A DNA stretch of 64,000 bases. It comes from Bdellovibrionales bacterium RIFOXYD12_FULL_39_22 (lineage in GTDB: Bacteria > Bdellovibrionota > Bacteriovoracia > Bacteriovoracales > Bacteriovoracaceae). The DNA lies in NCBI GenBank assembly GCA_001770205.1, contig MEQL01000041.1, forward strand, positions 1 through 64,000, read 5' to 3'. Position numbers and translations under genes: made by a program. The stretch's first letter is position 1. Each line of letters opens with the position of its first letter. The notes under the pieces are model-generated. The model saw nothing but the letters and a program-made list of their open reading frames with translations, had not been told where the DNA came from and did no database searches. Shown here one piece after another: positions 37,376 to 45,432 of this stretch.

Positions 37376-37921
37376 ATGGAAATTAATCATAAAATAGTCG
37401 GGGCAATTTTCTTTTCACTGATGGCGTTTATAATGCTTTTTTTAGGAGAAAAGCAGGCAGTTTCTATTATGGACTTTCCAGATAAGACGGATAGATTTGT
37501 TACATCTGCTGACTTGGCAGAGATGATGTTAGATGGCCGAGAGGATGTCGAAATTTTTAATGCAACGGATGTAGATGCGCTGGTAGCATTAGCGCAGGCC
37601 ACTAAGCTCAAGCTATCAGATTTTGAAAGTACGAAGACTCGTGCAAATATTAACCCGTCCAATATAAATATCATCGTCGCTTATGACTTGGCACTGGCCT
37701 CGAGAGTAGTCAATTTTCTAAATGAGCATAGGATTTTGGCCTATGTTTTATCAGATGGACTAGATGGATGGAACAGCTATATCAAGTCGGAGGCCATTGA
37801 CGCTAAAATTTTAAGGGGCGAATCGCTAAGCAATGGAATCAAACAGACAACCACCACCCCGCCAAGGCCAGTTCGGCGTTCAGTTGTTCCGAGTAATAGT
37901 GTTTCCGGAGGCGGTTGTTAG
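37376..37921 (+). CDS. membrane-anchored rhodanese-like protein with C-terminal Cys
   Basis: 181 residues; GAGGAG six bases before the ATG at 37376. One N-terminal membrane helix (IVGAIFFSLMAFIMLFLG), then a rhodanese-like domain: FVTSADLAEMMLDGREDVEIFNA, and IIVAYDLALASRVVNFL with the loop where rhodaneses keep their catalytic Cys, followed by LSDGLDGWNSYI (the usual G-G-x2-x-W). The catalytic Cys is replaced (AYD). The only Cys in the protein is the very last residue, after a Thr/Pro/Ser-rich tail ending VSGGGC. A C-terminal Gly-rich Cys arm recalls the GGCGG sulfur-carrier end of SoxY. Last gene of the sulfur-type operon. Confidence 0.7.
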   Translation: MEINHKIVGAIFFSLMAFIMLFLGEKQAVSIMDFPDKTDRFVTSADLAEMMLDGREDVEIFNATDVDALVALAQATKLKLSDFESTKTRANINPSNINIIVAYDLALASRVVNFLNEHRILAYVLSDGLDGWNSYIKSEAIDAKILRGESLSNGIKQTTTTPPRPVRRSVVPSNSVSGGGC

Positions 37922-37957
37922 TTCTTAAGATATAGATGATTGAAAAGATCAGGAAAG

Positions 37958-37976
37958 AGTGCCAACAATTGGCGCT
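37958..37976 (+). terminator. weak hairpin after sulfur-type operon
   Basis: AGTGCCAA and TTGGCGCT pair (8 bp with one G-T type mismatch, loop CAA) 37 bases after the stop of the rhodanese-like gene. Only a loose AT-rich stretch follows, so terminator activity is uncertain. Confidence 0.4.
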
Positions 37977-38127
37977 ATATAATCAATATTTTCTCTCCAA
38001 AACTAGACGGCAGTCAAGGCCAATTGCTCTACTTTGCTTTAAGTTTTTTAAGAAAGCGACGATACTACAATAGAGTATTTGATAGAAAGAACTTGAAAGA
38101 ACTAGAAAAACTATAAAATAAAGTAGC

Positions 38128-38157
38128 AAGGAAAAGGAAAAGGAAAAGGAAAAGGAG
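38128..38157 (+). repeat. five tandem Shine-Dalgarno-like hexamers
   Basis: AAGGAA occurs four times in a row followed by AAGGAG, which is the actual Shine-Dalgarno six bases before the ATG at 38164. A simple-sequence tract here could change length by slippage and so affect expression of the downstream exported protein. Confidence 0.85.
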
Positions 38158-38163
38158 TAAGAG

Positions 38164-39081
38164 ATGAGAAAGAATTTTATATTTATTGTAGCATTACTAT
38201 TTATTGTAAGCGAACTGCATGCGGCCGCATTAGCATCTCTTTTGGCCAGGACATTGGAGCGAGGATTAGTGGCGACTTATGAGAGGGCCGGCTTTAGTCG
38301 AATGGCCGCAGAACAAGCGGAGGAGAGTGTGCGCTCTGCTACCCAGGTTATAATGGAACAGACCAAAGGAATCAAAGGCGGAATGAGTGAGGCCAATATT
38401 AAAAAGGCCTTTGCTTTTAATCCGCGTCTTTCTCAAATTTTGGATATGGATGAAGCGGCAGTTTCGGAAGCAGAGCTTGTGGACTTGATAAATATTTCCG
38501 CATTGGAGGCCGAACTAAAGGGGGCAGACTTTGTTTGCGGGCAATGTGTGCAAAGTGATCTTTTTGCGAGAGGAGTTCGGGGCGTTTTACGCAAAACTCC
38601 TTCTTCAATGAAAGGTATTGCTAGCAAGGCGGCCAATATGAGTCACTCAAAACTTTTAAGCGAGATTAAGACAATGGCCAAAAAATTAAATCTTTCCAAA
38701 GAAGATTATGATGCCTTTGTCTCTCTTCCCGATGAGGCGCGTAAGTCAACATTTTACGCTCTTGATCTAATGAAAAATGGAACTAGGGCGCAAAAAGAAC
38801 TTGGTGCGGCCATTGATAAATTTAATCGCGCTGGAGGAAAAACATACTACTCGCAAAATAAATTAATCAATCTGTTAACAGAAGATTTAAAAGGAGGAGA
38901 GGTGGCCAGCTGGGTTGAGACATTAAATAAGCTTAGCAAAGAACCTCCAATAGATGCGAAAGAAGGCCGCGTGGCCAATTTGCGTGCTTATTTTGAAAAG
39001 AAGGCCGCCGGGGATCCAAAAAAAGAAGCAGATCTTGATTTTCTATACAGAAATGGCTGCTTTGGAATTGCCAAGCGATAG
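38164..39081 (+). CDS. exported hypothetical protein
   Basis: 305 residues with signal peptide (IFIVALLFIVSELHAAA). The rest is mostly alpha-helical and charged. A CGQC (residue 125 area, FVCGQCVQ) resembles a redox CxxC but lies in no recognised thioredoxin fold, and a further Cys lies near the C-terminus (RNGCFGI). No family recognised. The upstream gap 37922-38163 holds a weak hairpin and the hexamer tract. Confidence 0.6.
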   Translation: MRKNFIFIVALLFIVSELHAAALASLLARTLERGLVATYERAGFSRMAAEQAEESVRSATQVIMEQTKGIKGGMSEANIKKAFAFNPRLSQILDMDEAAVSEAELVDLINISALEAELKGADFVCGQCVQSDLFARGVRGVLRKTPSSMKGIASKAANMSHSKLLSEIKTMAKKLNLSKEDYDAFVSLPDEARKSTFYALDLMKNGTRAQKELGAAIDKFNRAGGKTYYSQNKLINLLTEDLKGGEVASWVETLNKLSKEPPIDAKEGRVANLRAYFEKKAAGDPKKEADLDFLYRNGCFGIAKR

Positions 39082-39180
39082 GGATCTTTAAGAAAAGAAA
39101 AAGAGGATAAAACAGTCATCGATATTCACTGCGCATTCGTCATACACTAGCTACGACATTTGTTACGACACTCGCGATAT

Positions 39181-39197
39181 TTGCCACTATTTGGCAA
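39181..39197. repeat. small inverted repeat
   Basis: TTGCCA and TGGCAA, loop of five, in the gap upstream of the 1465-residue gene. It may be an operator half-pair or a weak structure. No T-run follows. Confidence 0.35.
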
Positions 39198-39261
39198 CAT
39201 CATTGCACCAATAATAAATAGATTATAGAAGATAACTAAGTGGGCCTTTTTACATAGGGAG

Positions 39262-39284
39262 TAGTGTCAAAACATTTGACACTA
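39262..39284. promoter_or_regulatory. perfect 10-bp-arm palindrome upstream of large exported protein
   Basis: TAGTGTCAAA and TTTGACACTA are perfect inverted repeats around a 3-base centre (ACA). The right arm contains TTGACA, a consensus -35 element, although no good -10 follows at 16-18 bases. It could be an operator for a dimeric regulator or, with the following TTTT, an attenuating hairpin. It ends 44 bases before the chosen ATG of the next gene. Confidence 0.5.
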
Positions 39285-39328
39285 TTTTGGAATTTGTACA
39301 GCAAGGCCTTTTATGGAGTGGATGTTGT

Positions 39329-42300
39329 ATGGTGCTTGAGAGTTTAAATAAGGCAATAAGAAAGGCGATGGCCATTTTTTCAATAATTGCCATTGGGATG
39401 CCCCAACTGGTCTGGGCGCAAGATAGTAATGTTCAACTAGTCAGTACGCAGTCACCACGACTTTTAGAGTATGTAAAAGAGTTGAATCATTTTTCTTCTT
39501 CCGTATATGATACAAAGAATGAAAACTCTCTTTTTTATAAAATTAATGCGATCTATAATAAAAAAAATAAAAGTGAATTGTTTGATAATGTAGATGAAGA
39601 TTTTTATCTCGGCTACCGCCAACCATTTATTCAAGATAGTATCAAACGCGCAAAATTTTTAAAGAAAAAGTTGGAGCGGCTAGGACACGACGTGGTTGAG
39701 TCGCTTACCGAGTATGATCAGATTTATTTGACCATGCTTTACGTTTCTAAAGTGTATTTACCGATGGAATCGTTGCATGCACTGTTTTGGGATGATGAAG
39801 CCTCGGCCTCTTTGCGCAGCGAGGAGTTGAAAGAATTGACGGCCTCCTTTGAAGAGGAGCAGGTAGGTAATGCTTTTGGATTACTTTCGCAAATGTTGAT
39901 ATCTCAGTATACGGCCGAGGCCAAGGAGGCCAAGGAGCAAGCGGCGTTAGATAGTGTGGCACTAAAATTGGAGGCACTTTATGCCATTGCCAACAAAGAA
40001 GAGGAAACGGAGGGAGCTGCTAAGCTAAAAGAACTTTTGGATATTTTTTATAATTTAACCTTAGAAGAGAGTGACGGGAAATATCTACTAAAATCCACGG
40101 CCATTGGTGGATTGCGTCGGGCCAGCGGAGCGACACTTCTAATTGAAACCCCTCATCACTATTTGCGAGGAGCAAAGCTAAAAACTATTTCCAATATGCT
40201 AGATGCGTTGATGTTAAAAAATAGTATTATTGGAAAGAGGAAAATAGAACAAATTCCACGTTCCTGTCAGATGGAAGGCGGGGCAAAGTTACCAGAGCAA
40301 TTAGAGATATCGCTGGCCTCGGAAGAGAGTATCTTATCTAATAAACTTTCTATCTTAGAGCAAAATGGCCTATTGCAGACGACTAATGAATTTCGCCAAT
40401 ATTATCTAGATTACGAGGATGTACTTCCGGCAGAAAGCTCTTTTTCTTTGCTCTTAAATTTTGAACGAAGCTTTAATGCCTACGTGGCCTTAAGCAGATT
40501 TTTTCCTGAGAAGAAAAAATTGTCTTACTATTATGGATACAACGATGGGCAAGAACCACAGTTTGATGATGTTAAAGATTTTTCTGGAGTAATTGAAATT
40601 AAAAAAAATCAATTATTAAATGTTGATGATAGTTTGGCAAAAAAATATCCTAATTTTGAGAAAGCATATCAAGAATTACTAACATCTCTTTTACTTTTTG
40701 GAGATAGTTCTACTAAAGTTGTTCAGACGATGGAAGAAAAAGAGTTTTCAGCAGATACGGAAGGACTTAATGTTTTTTTATCTAAGTTAATGCAAAAGGC
40801 CCAGGCCTCAGAGGTAGAAGAGATTATTCCTGCGGATGTTAGAAAGATTGCCGAGAAAAATATTATTCAACTAAAGTTTCCGTCTCTGTATGCCAGTGAC
40901 TATTGGCGACGTTTTTCTTTTTCTTTACTGGCAAAGTTTTTTAAAGATAATCAAAATAGTAGCGATAAAAAACTGCAGGAGGCCGTTTTGGAAGTATGTC
41001 GACTATCCAAACCACAGACTTCGCTTTGTAAGCAGTTTGGAGATGCCGACAGCAAGATAGGAGCAAACCAGGCGCTACCGCTGATGGCCGCGGCCAGCAA
41101 GGAGCTTGACGTTTTTTTAACTGATCATAGCTTCTTGCCCAAAATTAATTTTAAAGATGATAAATTGATTTCCAATTATCCTTTTTACAAAGGGGCCTGG
41201 AATATTTTGCAGCTGCGCAAATTTTTACCAGAGAGTTTTATCACGGAGTGGGATTTTCTCCAAGGCCAGTTGCGCTCCTACAACGGTTGGGCAGCGCTGA
41301 GATTGAGCTATCTTATTTTAAAGCAGCAAGGGCCAGCGTTATACAATAGAGGTAATAGCGACAGTAACCGAAGCAACGATGACAAAGATCAAGATAAAGA
41401 TGACAATAAGGGTAAGGAGAATGGCCCAGTGTATGAGAGTGTAATGCAGGCCTTAGAAGTTTTAGGAATGCAATATAAACTAACTCCCTTTCATGCCAAT
41501 GATCCGGCGGTATTGTCAAAAAAAGAAAAGATATTATTATGGCAGCGGGTGTTGGCCGAAGAGAGTGAGAATAGTTACAACTTATTTGCCACCATCGATC
41601 CTGTGCATAATAAAAATTACTTCCAACTTTTTAGAGAAGTTAATAGTTTGACCATGATTGATTCCGAAGATATTCAAGCGGCGTATAATAAGTACTCTGG
41701 CAGTAACATCGGAAGTAAAAAATTAGTTAGTCAGTTTACGCAACTATCACAATCAGAAGAGTATCAGGCCGCCCAACTATTATATGCAATGTATAAAAAT
41801 GGAAGTGATAGTAAAAAACTTTCTCAGTTATCAGATGAACTTTTTACGCGCTTTGGGATTGATGGGGCCACGCAGATTAAAGAGAGTTTTTTGAATATTG
41901 ATAGTAGTGCTAAACTTCCTCTCTATCTCAATATGCTGGAGTCGGCGGCAGATTATGGACGACGTGAACTTTTATCCTCTATGGAACAACTTTGCGCCCT
42001 TAATCCTCAGATTGATGATCGTGCTGATTTTAGTGAATTATTTTATATGACTAAAAAGGCGCAAAAAGAGTTGGCCGATGATCCTGCCCATCCAGTAAAG
42101 GTAAACCCTGATGCTGAAAAAAAGGCCAGTTGGTGGTCTGAACGAGATTGGACAGAGTTTAAATATGGCATGCTTTCGGGAGGTTTTTTTGGACTTTCGG
42201 CCACTTTTACGGCCTTGACTTCTGGCCTGGGGTTTATGGTTGGTATTACGGTTGCTGCCCCGGTAATTTTAGCAATGGCCAGCTTGGCCATTGTCTCTCA

Positions 42301-43726
42301 ATTGATAGTCTTTAAATCTTCGCTTACGCAATATTTTGAATTCAAAACACGGAAGGAAAATATTGCTAAATTAGCGGCCTTAGGGTTTACTGACAATGAA
42401 GCGGCCAGTGCTATTGAGCGCTCTATCGGTTGGACCGTGATGGAGGCCGTTTTCGTTTTGCCTATGGTGGGAATGGTGGGTAAAACAGTAGGAATGATTC
42501 CGCGGGCACTAGTTAATCGTTTTGAATTGGGACGTGCTATTTCGCAAGGAGAGATTTTACAGAGTCAGTTTATTTTAGGATTGAGAAAATTTGATCGCAA
42601 GATTTTAATGAATCCTAAAAAGTTAGTATCTGGCCTATATGAAGAATTAGTTATGCCAGTTAATGCCATAAGTAGTAAGGCGGCCATTAATGAGAATTTT
42701 GCCAAGGCCATGGCCGACTATTATGGCAATGATCCCAAGGCATTTGGCAAGTTACTTACTCGTTATTATAGCTATCACCGAAAGATGGCAAAACGTCTTT
42801 TGAAAGTTACTGGCCCCTCAACCGAGATTGCTTCAATGGATTATCAAAGTATTGCCAAAAAGGTGGCAAATGCGGCGGCGTATGTTCCGGCGCGTGTTCG
42901 CAATTATGTTGCTACAAGAGAAGAAAAAATAATTGCGCTAGGGCCAACGCTAAGGGAATTACAAAAGAAATTGGCCATTCAAACTGGCCGAGAAGGAGAT
43001 TCGTTGGAGAAATTTTTTGCGGATAATGTTTCGCAAATAGATGCGCTTTTTGCAGAAATTCCTTTTGCCTTAAAAGAACTTCCTTATGTTTTACTTGCGC
43101 AAGGTTCGCCGGCCTCCCGCGGCAGGCCCCTGTTAGGTAGCGTTACTCGCTTTTTTTCTGAAATTGCTTACACTAGACGCGCGTTATCGGCACGCAAGCT
43201 GCTTTTATTTGAGACACAAAGAGAGAACGCTAGAGCATTATTGGGGATACGTCCAGGAGTGAGATTGCATAAAAGTAGCTATCAACTTTATCGCCAATTT
43301 GAAGATAGTGTTTGGGCGCTTACTGGCAGCAGTAATTCGAGCGTCAATGCTAGAAGGGGGGCCAAAGCGAAAGAATATTTTGCGCTTCATTCAAAAATTT
43401 TAGAAACGCGCCAGAAGTTTCTTACGGCCATTAAAACTTTTTATATAAAGCAGGGAGCACCTCTGAAAATGAGTGATGAGGAGCTGGCAAAAATTTTATT
43501 TGAGTCTACTGAGCAATCGCAAGTGGCCATGGCCGAAGTTATTTGGAATGGCGTGCCGGCCAAGTTGTTATTGGGCATAGATGAGATGGGACATAGTGCC
43601 AGTGAGTTAGTAAAAATTATGGCATCAAGCGAGAGAAAAAAAAGCTTAAGGGCCTTTGAACAAAATTTAGCTGCCTTCAAGCTTTTACACTTAAAAACAC
43701 ACCCCGAACTATACGGCATCCTTTAA
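39329..43726 (+). CDS. very large exported hypothetical protein
   Basis: 1465 residues. I chose the ATG at 39329 (GGAG ten bases before it); a TTG at 39287 would add 14 residues. Signal peptide (AIFSIIAIGMPQLVWAQDS). Long helical, charged sequence, an Asp/Asn/Lys-rich low-complexity stretch around residue 690 (NDDKDQDKDDNKGKEN), then a strongly hydrophobic hairpin (about residues 950-1000: GFFGLSATFTALTSGLGFMV and VILAMASLAIVSQLIVF), followed by a basic helical C-terminal domain. No family recognised. The hydrophobic hairpin inside a secreted protein suggests it inserts into a membrane, its own or another's. Confidence 0.65.
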   Translation: MVLESLNKAIRKAMAIFSIIAIGMPQLVWAQDSNVQLVSTQSPRLLEYVKELNHFSSSVYDTKNENSLFYKINAIYNKKNKSELFDNVDEDFYLGYRQPFIQDSIKRAKFLKKKLERLGHDVVESLTEYDQIYLTMLYVSKVYLPMESLHALFWDDEASASLRSEELKELTASFEEEQVGNAFGLLSQMLISQYTAEAKEAKEQAALDSVALKLEALYAIANKEEETEGAAKLKELLDIFYNLTLEESDGKYLLKSTAIGGLRRASGATLLIETPHHYLRGAKLKTISNMLDALMLKNSIIGKRKIEQIPRSCQMEGGAKLPEQLEISLASEESILSNKLSILEQNGLLQTTNEFRQYYLDYEDVLPAESSFSLLLNFERSFNAYVALSRFFPEKKKLSYYYGYNDGQEPQFDDVKDFSGVIEIKKNQLLNVDDSLAKKYPNFEKAYQELLTSLLLFGDSSTKVVQTMEEKEFSADTEGLNVFLSKLMQKAQASEVEEIIPADVRKIAEKNIIQLKFPSLYASDYWRRFSFSLLAKFFKDNQNSSDKKLQEAVLEVCRLSKPQTSLCKQFGDADSKIGANQALPLMAAASKELDVFLTDHSFLPKINFKDDKLISNYPFYKGAWNILQLRKFLPESFITEWDFLQGQLRSYNGWAALRLSYLILKQQGPALYNRGNSDSNRSNDDKDQDKDDNKGKENGPVYESVMQALEVLGMQYKLTPFHANDPAVLSKKEKILLWQRVLAEESENSYNLFATIDPVHNKNYFQLFREVNSLTMIDSEDIQAAYNKYSGSNIGSKKLVSQFTQLSQSEEYQAAQLLYAMYKNGSDSKKLSQLSDELFTRFGIDGATQIKESFLNIDSSAKLPLYLNMLESAADYGRRELLSSMEQLCALNPQIDDRADFSELFYMTKKAQKELADDPAHPVKVNPDAEKKASWWSERDWTEFKYGMLSGGFFGLSATFTALTSGLGFMVGITVAAPVILAMASLAIVSQLIVFKSSLTQYFEFKTRKENIAKLAALGFTDNEAASAIERSIGWTVMEAVFVLPMVGMVGKTVGMIPRALVNRFELGRAISQGEILQSQFILGLRKFDRKILMNPKKLVSGLYEELVMPVNAISSKAAINENFAKAMADYYGNDPKAFGKLLTRYYSYHRKMAKRLLKVTGPSTEIASMDYQSIAKKVANAAAYVPARVRNYVATREEKIIALGPTLRELQKKLAIQTGREGDSLEKFFADNVSQIDALFAEIPFALKELPYVLLAQGSPASRGRPLLGSVTRFFSEIAYTRRALSARKLLLFETQRENARALLGIRPGVRLHKSSYQLYRQFEDSVWALTGSSNSSVNARRGAKAKEYFALHSKILETRQKFLTAIKTFYIKQGAPLKMSDEELAKILFESTEQSQVAMAEVIWNGVPAKLLLGIDEMGHSASELVKIMASSERKKSLRAFEQNLAAFKLLHLKTHPELYGIL

Positions 43727-43757
43727 AGGTATACGTCATATTTTTTTTGAGTACCTC

Positions 43758-45149
43758 TTAATAGACGTAGCCGAGGCGGAGCTCGAAGAGGGAGGCATTG
43801 AGAAGCTCGGTGCCTTGAGTGACTTCGTCAGCGAGCGTTGTGTTATTGTAGTCGAAATCATAGCGGTGTTTGCGTTTGATCCAGCTAAGTGCAATTCTCC
43901 AACGCTCTGAAGTCATGTAGATCCAACTGATACCTAAATCGTAAATTTTATTAGTAGTTAGGTTGTAGTTAGATCCGTCATAAAGAAGATATTGGTAGGC
44001 AAAAAAGAGTTCGAGAGCATTGCTCTCCTCTTCGTTAATGGCCAGATTAATTCCGCCGCTTAAGTTGAAAAAATTATTTTTTACGATGGAGTATTTGGAA
44101 ATTTCACCTTGAAGTACGAAAGGGGCCAGATGATAGGATGCCCCAAAGGTCGGAGAAAAATTAATAGTGGTTATATTAAAAGGTCTAAATTGTAAAAAGC
44201 TCGGAGTGTAGAGAAGTTCCGCACTGGCAGTTTGCCAGGTAAAACTAGTAGATCCGGAAAAGGAAACAAGATCGTTAGCAGTAGCACTACCGGGGGCCTG
44301 TACGCCATCTAAGTGAAATTTAAAATTATCCGCTATTGGCATCCGCAATTTAGCGTGCAAAGGGAAAAAAGCACTAGACATAAAATTAAAGTTAGATTGT
44401 CCCGTGGAGTAGCTTTGTTCATAGGCCATGTAGGAGTAACCAGTTCCTACCCATAATTCATGCTTACCAACTTTAAGTCCCAAGCGTTGGAAGCGTTCCT
44501 TGGCATCGAAATATTTAAAATTTTTGTCAGGATTTTCTTTGCTAAAATTGCTGGCCAGAGTAGTTATACTATATTTGAAATTTCCATTATCCAATTTTAA
44601 AGTGATAAGATTTTTTTGGATGTTTCCAAAGTTATCGCGAAATGCCAGAATAATTTTATAGCGATATTGAGGAATCTTTAACTTGATATAGAAGGCACCA
44701 GAAGAGGCCAAATCCACTGGAGATATTTTTGCCAAGAGTTTTTGGGTCTCAATTTTTTTAAACTGTCGGGGCCAAATATTTTCATACATGCCGGGATAGC
44801 TAATCAGAGACTCTTTGTAGATAATCATTTTGCAGTTAGGTGTAGTTTGTCCAGAGATAGTTATGTTTGCCCATTTTTCATTTAAGATTTCTTTTTGAGG
44901 GATATCCCACTTAACAAAACTCTCTTTCGGAGGGGGGCCGACTACTTCCTCGATATCCGGATTAATGTCATCTCCATCGGGAGAGGCCGCTGGCGGATTG
45001 GCCAACTCCAAATTAGAACTATCCTCAGTAGGGATATCTTCAAAAAGGGAATCATCAAAATCACCCTCCTCGGCACTATAAGCATAAGTAGCGCAAAACA
45101 GTATGGTAAAGGAGGCCAATAAAATAAAACGGTAAGTAGTTGTTAGCAT
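43758..45149 (-). CDS. outer-membrane beta-barrel-like protein
   Basis: 463 residues with signal peptide (ends ATYAYSAEEG). An acidic, Pro-rich stretch follows (residues 25-75), then an Ig-like strand region (NITISGQTTPNCKMIIYKES), then about 250 residues of alternating aromatic beta strands ending in ELRLGYVY with a terminal aromatic residue, as in barrel proteins recognised by BamA. No specific family recognised. Convergent with the large exported gene upstream. Confidence 0.65.
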   Translation of the reverse strand: MLTTTYRFILLASFTILFCATYAYSAEEGDFDDSLFEDIPTEDSSNLELANPPAASPDGDDINPDIEEVVGPPPKESFVKWDIPQKEILNEKWANITISGQTTPNCKMIIYKESLISYPGMYENIWPRQFKKIETQKLLAKISPVDLASSGAFYIKLKIPQYRYKIILAFRDNFGNIQKNLITLKLDNGNFKYSITTLASNFSKENPDKNFKYFDAKERFQRLGLKVGKHELWVGTGYSYMAYEQSYSTGQSNFNFMSSAFFPLHAKLRMPIADNFKFHLDGVQAPGSATANDLVSFSGSTSFTWQTASAELLYTPSFLQFRPFNITTINFSPTFGASYHLAPFVLQGEISKYSIVKNNFFNLSGGINLAINEEESNALELFFAYQYLLYDGSNYNLTTNKIYDLGISWIYMTSERWRIALSWIKRKHRYDFDYNNTTLADEVTQGTELLNASLFELRLGYVY

Positions 45150-45198
45150 TGGTTATATTTTAGCTGATTATTGGCCCGAATGATATCTGTTGTGGAGC

Positions 45199-45214
45199 GG
45201 GGAAAATCTTCCCC
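45199..45214. repeat. GC-rich hairpin in divergent region
   Basis: GGGGAA and TTCCCC with a 4-base loop lie about 50 bases upstream of the barrel-protein gene (minus strand). It may sit in the 5' leader of that gene. The rest of the gap to 45432 shows no recognised feature. Confidence 0.3.
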
Positions 45215-45432
45215 CTGCTACCTTTGGGCCATCTGTTCGCTATCTTTGTTCGTTCTCTTTGGGCGCCACTTTTTAGAGGCGGCCGGAAAGGGGAGTTGGC
45301 ATATCAAGTAGATCATAGACTCCACATTTTTTCAGGTTTGCGCTAATGTTTTCAGTATTTTGGACGATAAGGAGGGGTAGTTTTTTGATGTTTTAAATGA
45401 GGAGCAGTTGTTGCGCTTATAATAGGGGTATT

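Noticed and set aside
37274-37921. Longer form of the rhodanese-like protein starting inside the YeeE/YedE gene
   Set aside because: The ATG at 37376 has GAGGAG six bases before it and places the membrane helix at the N-terminus; the longer form adds 34 unlikely basic residues.
43727-43757. Terminator between the convergent genes at 43726 and 43758
   Set aside because: The T8 run is not preceded by a GC-rich stem; only a 5-bp match with a 20-base loop can be drawn.
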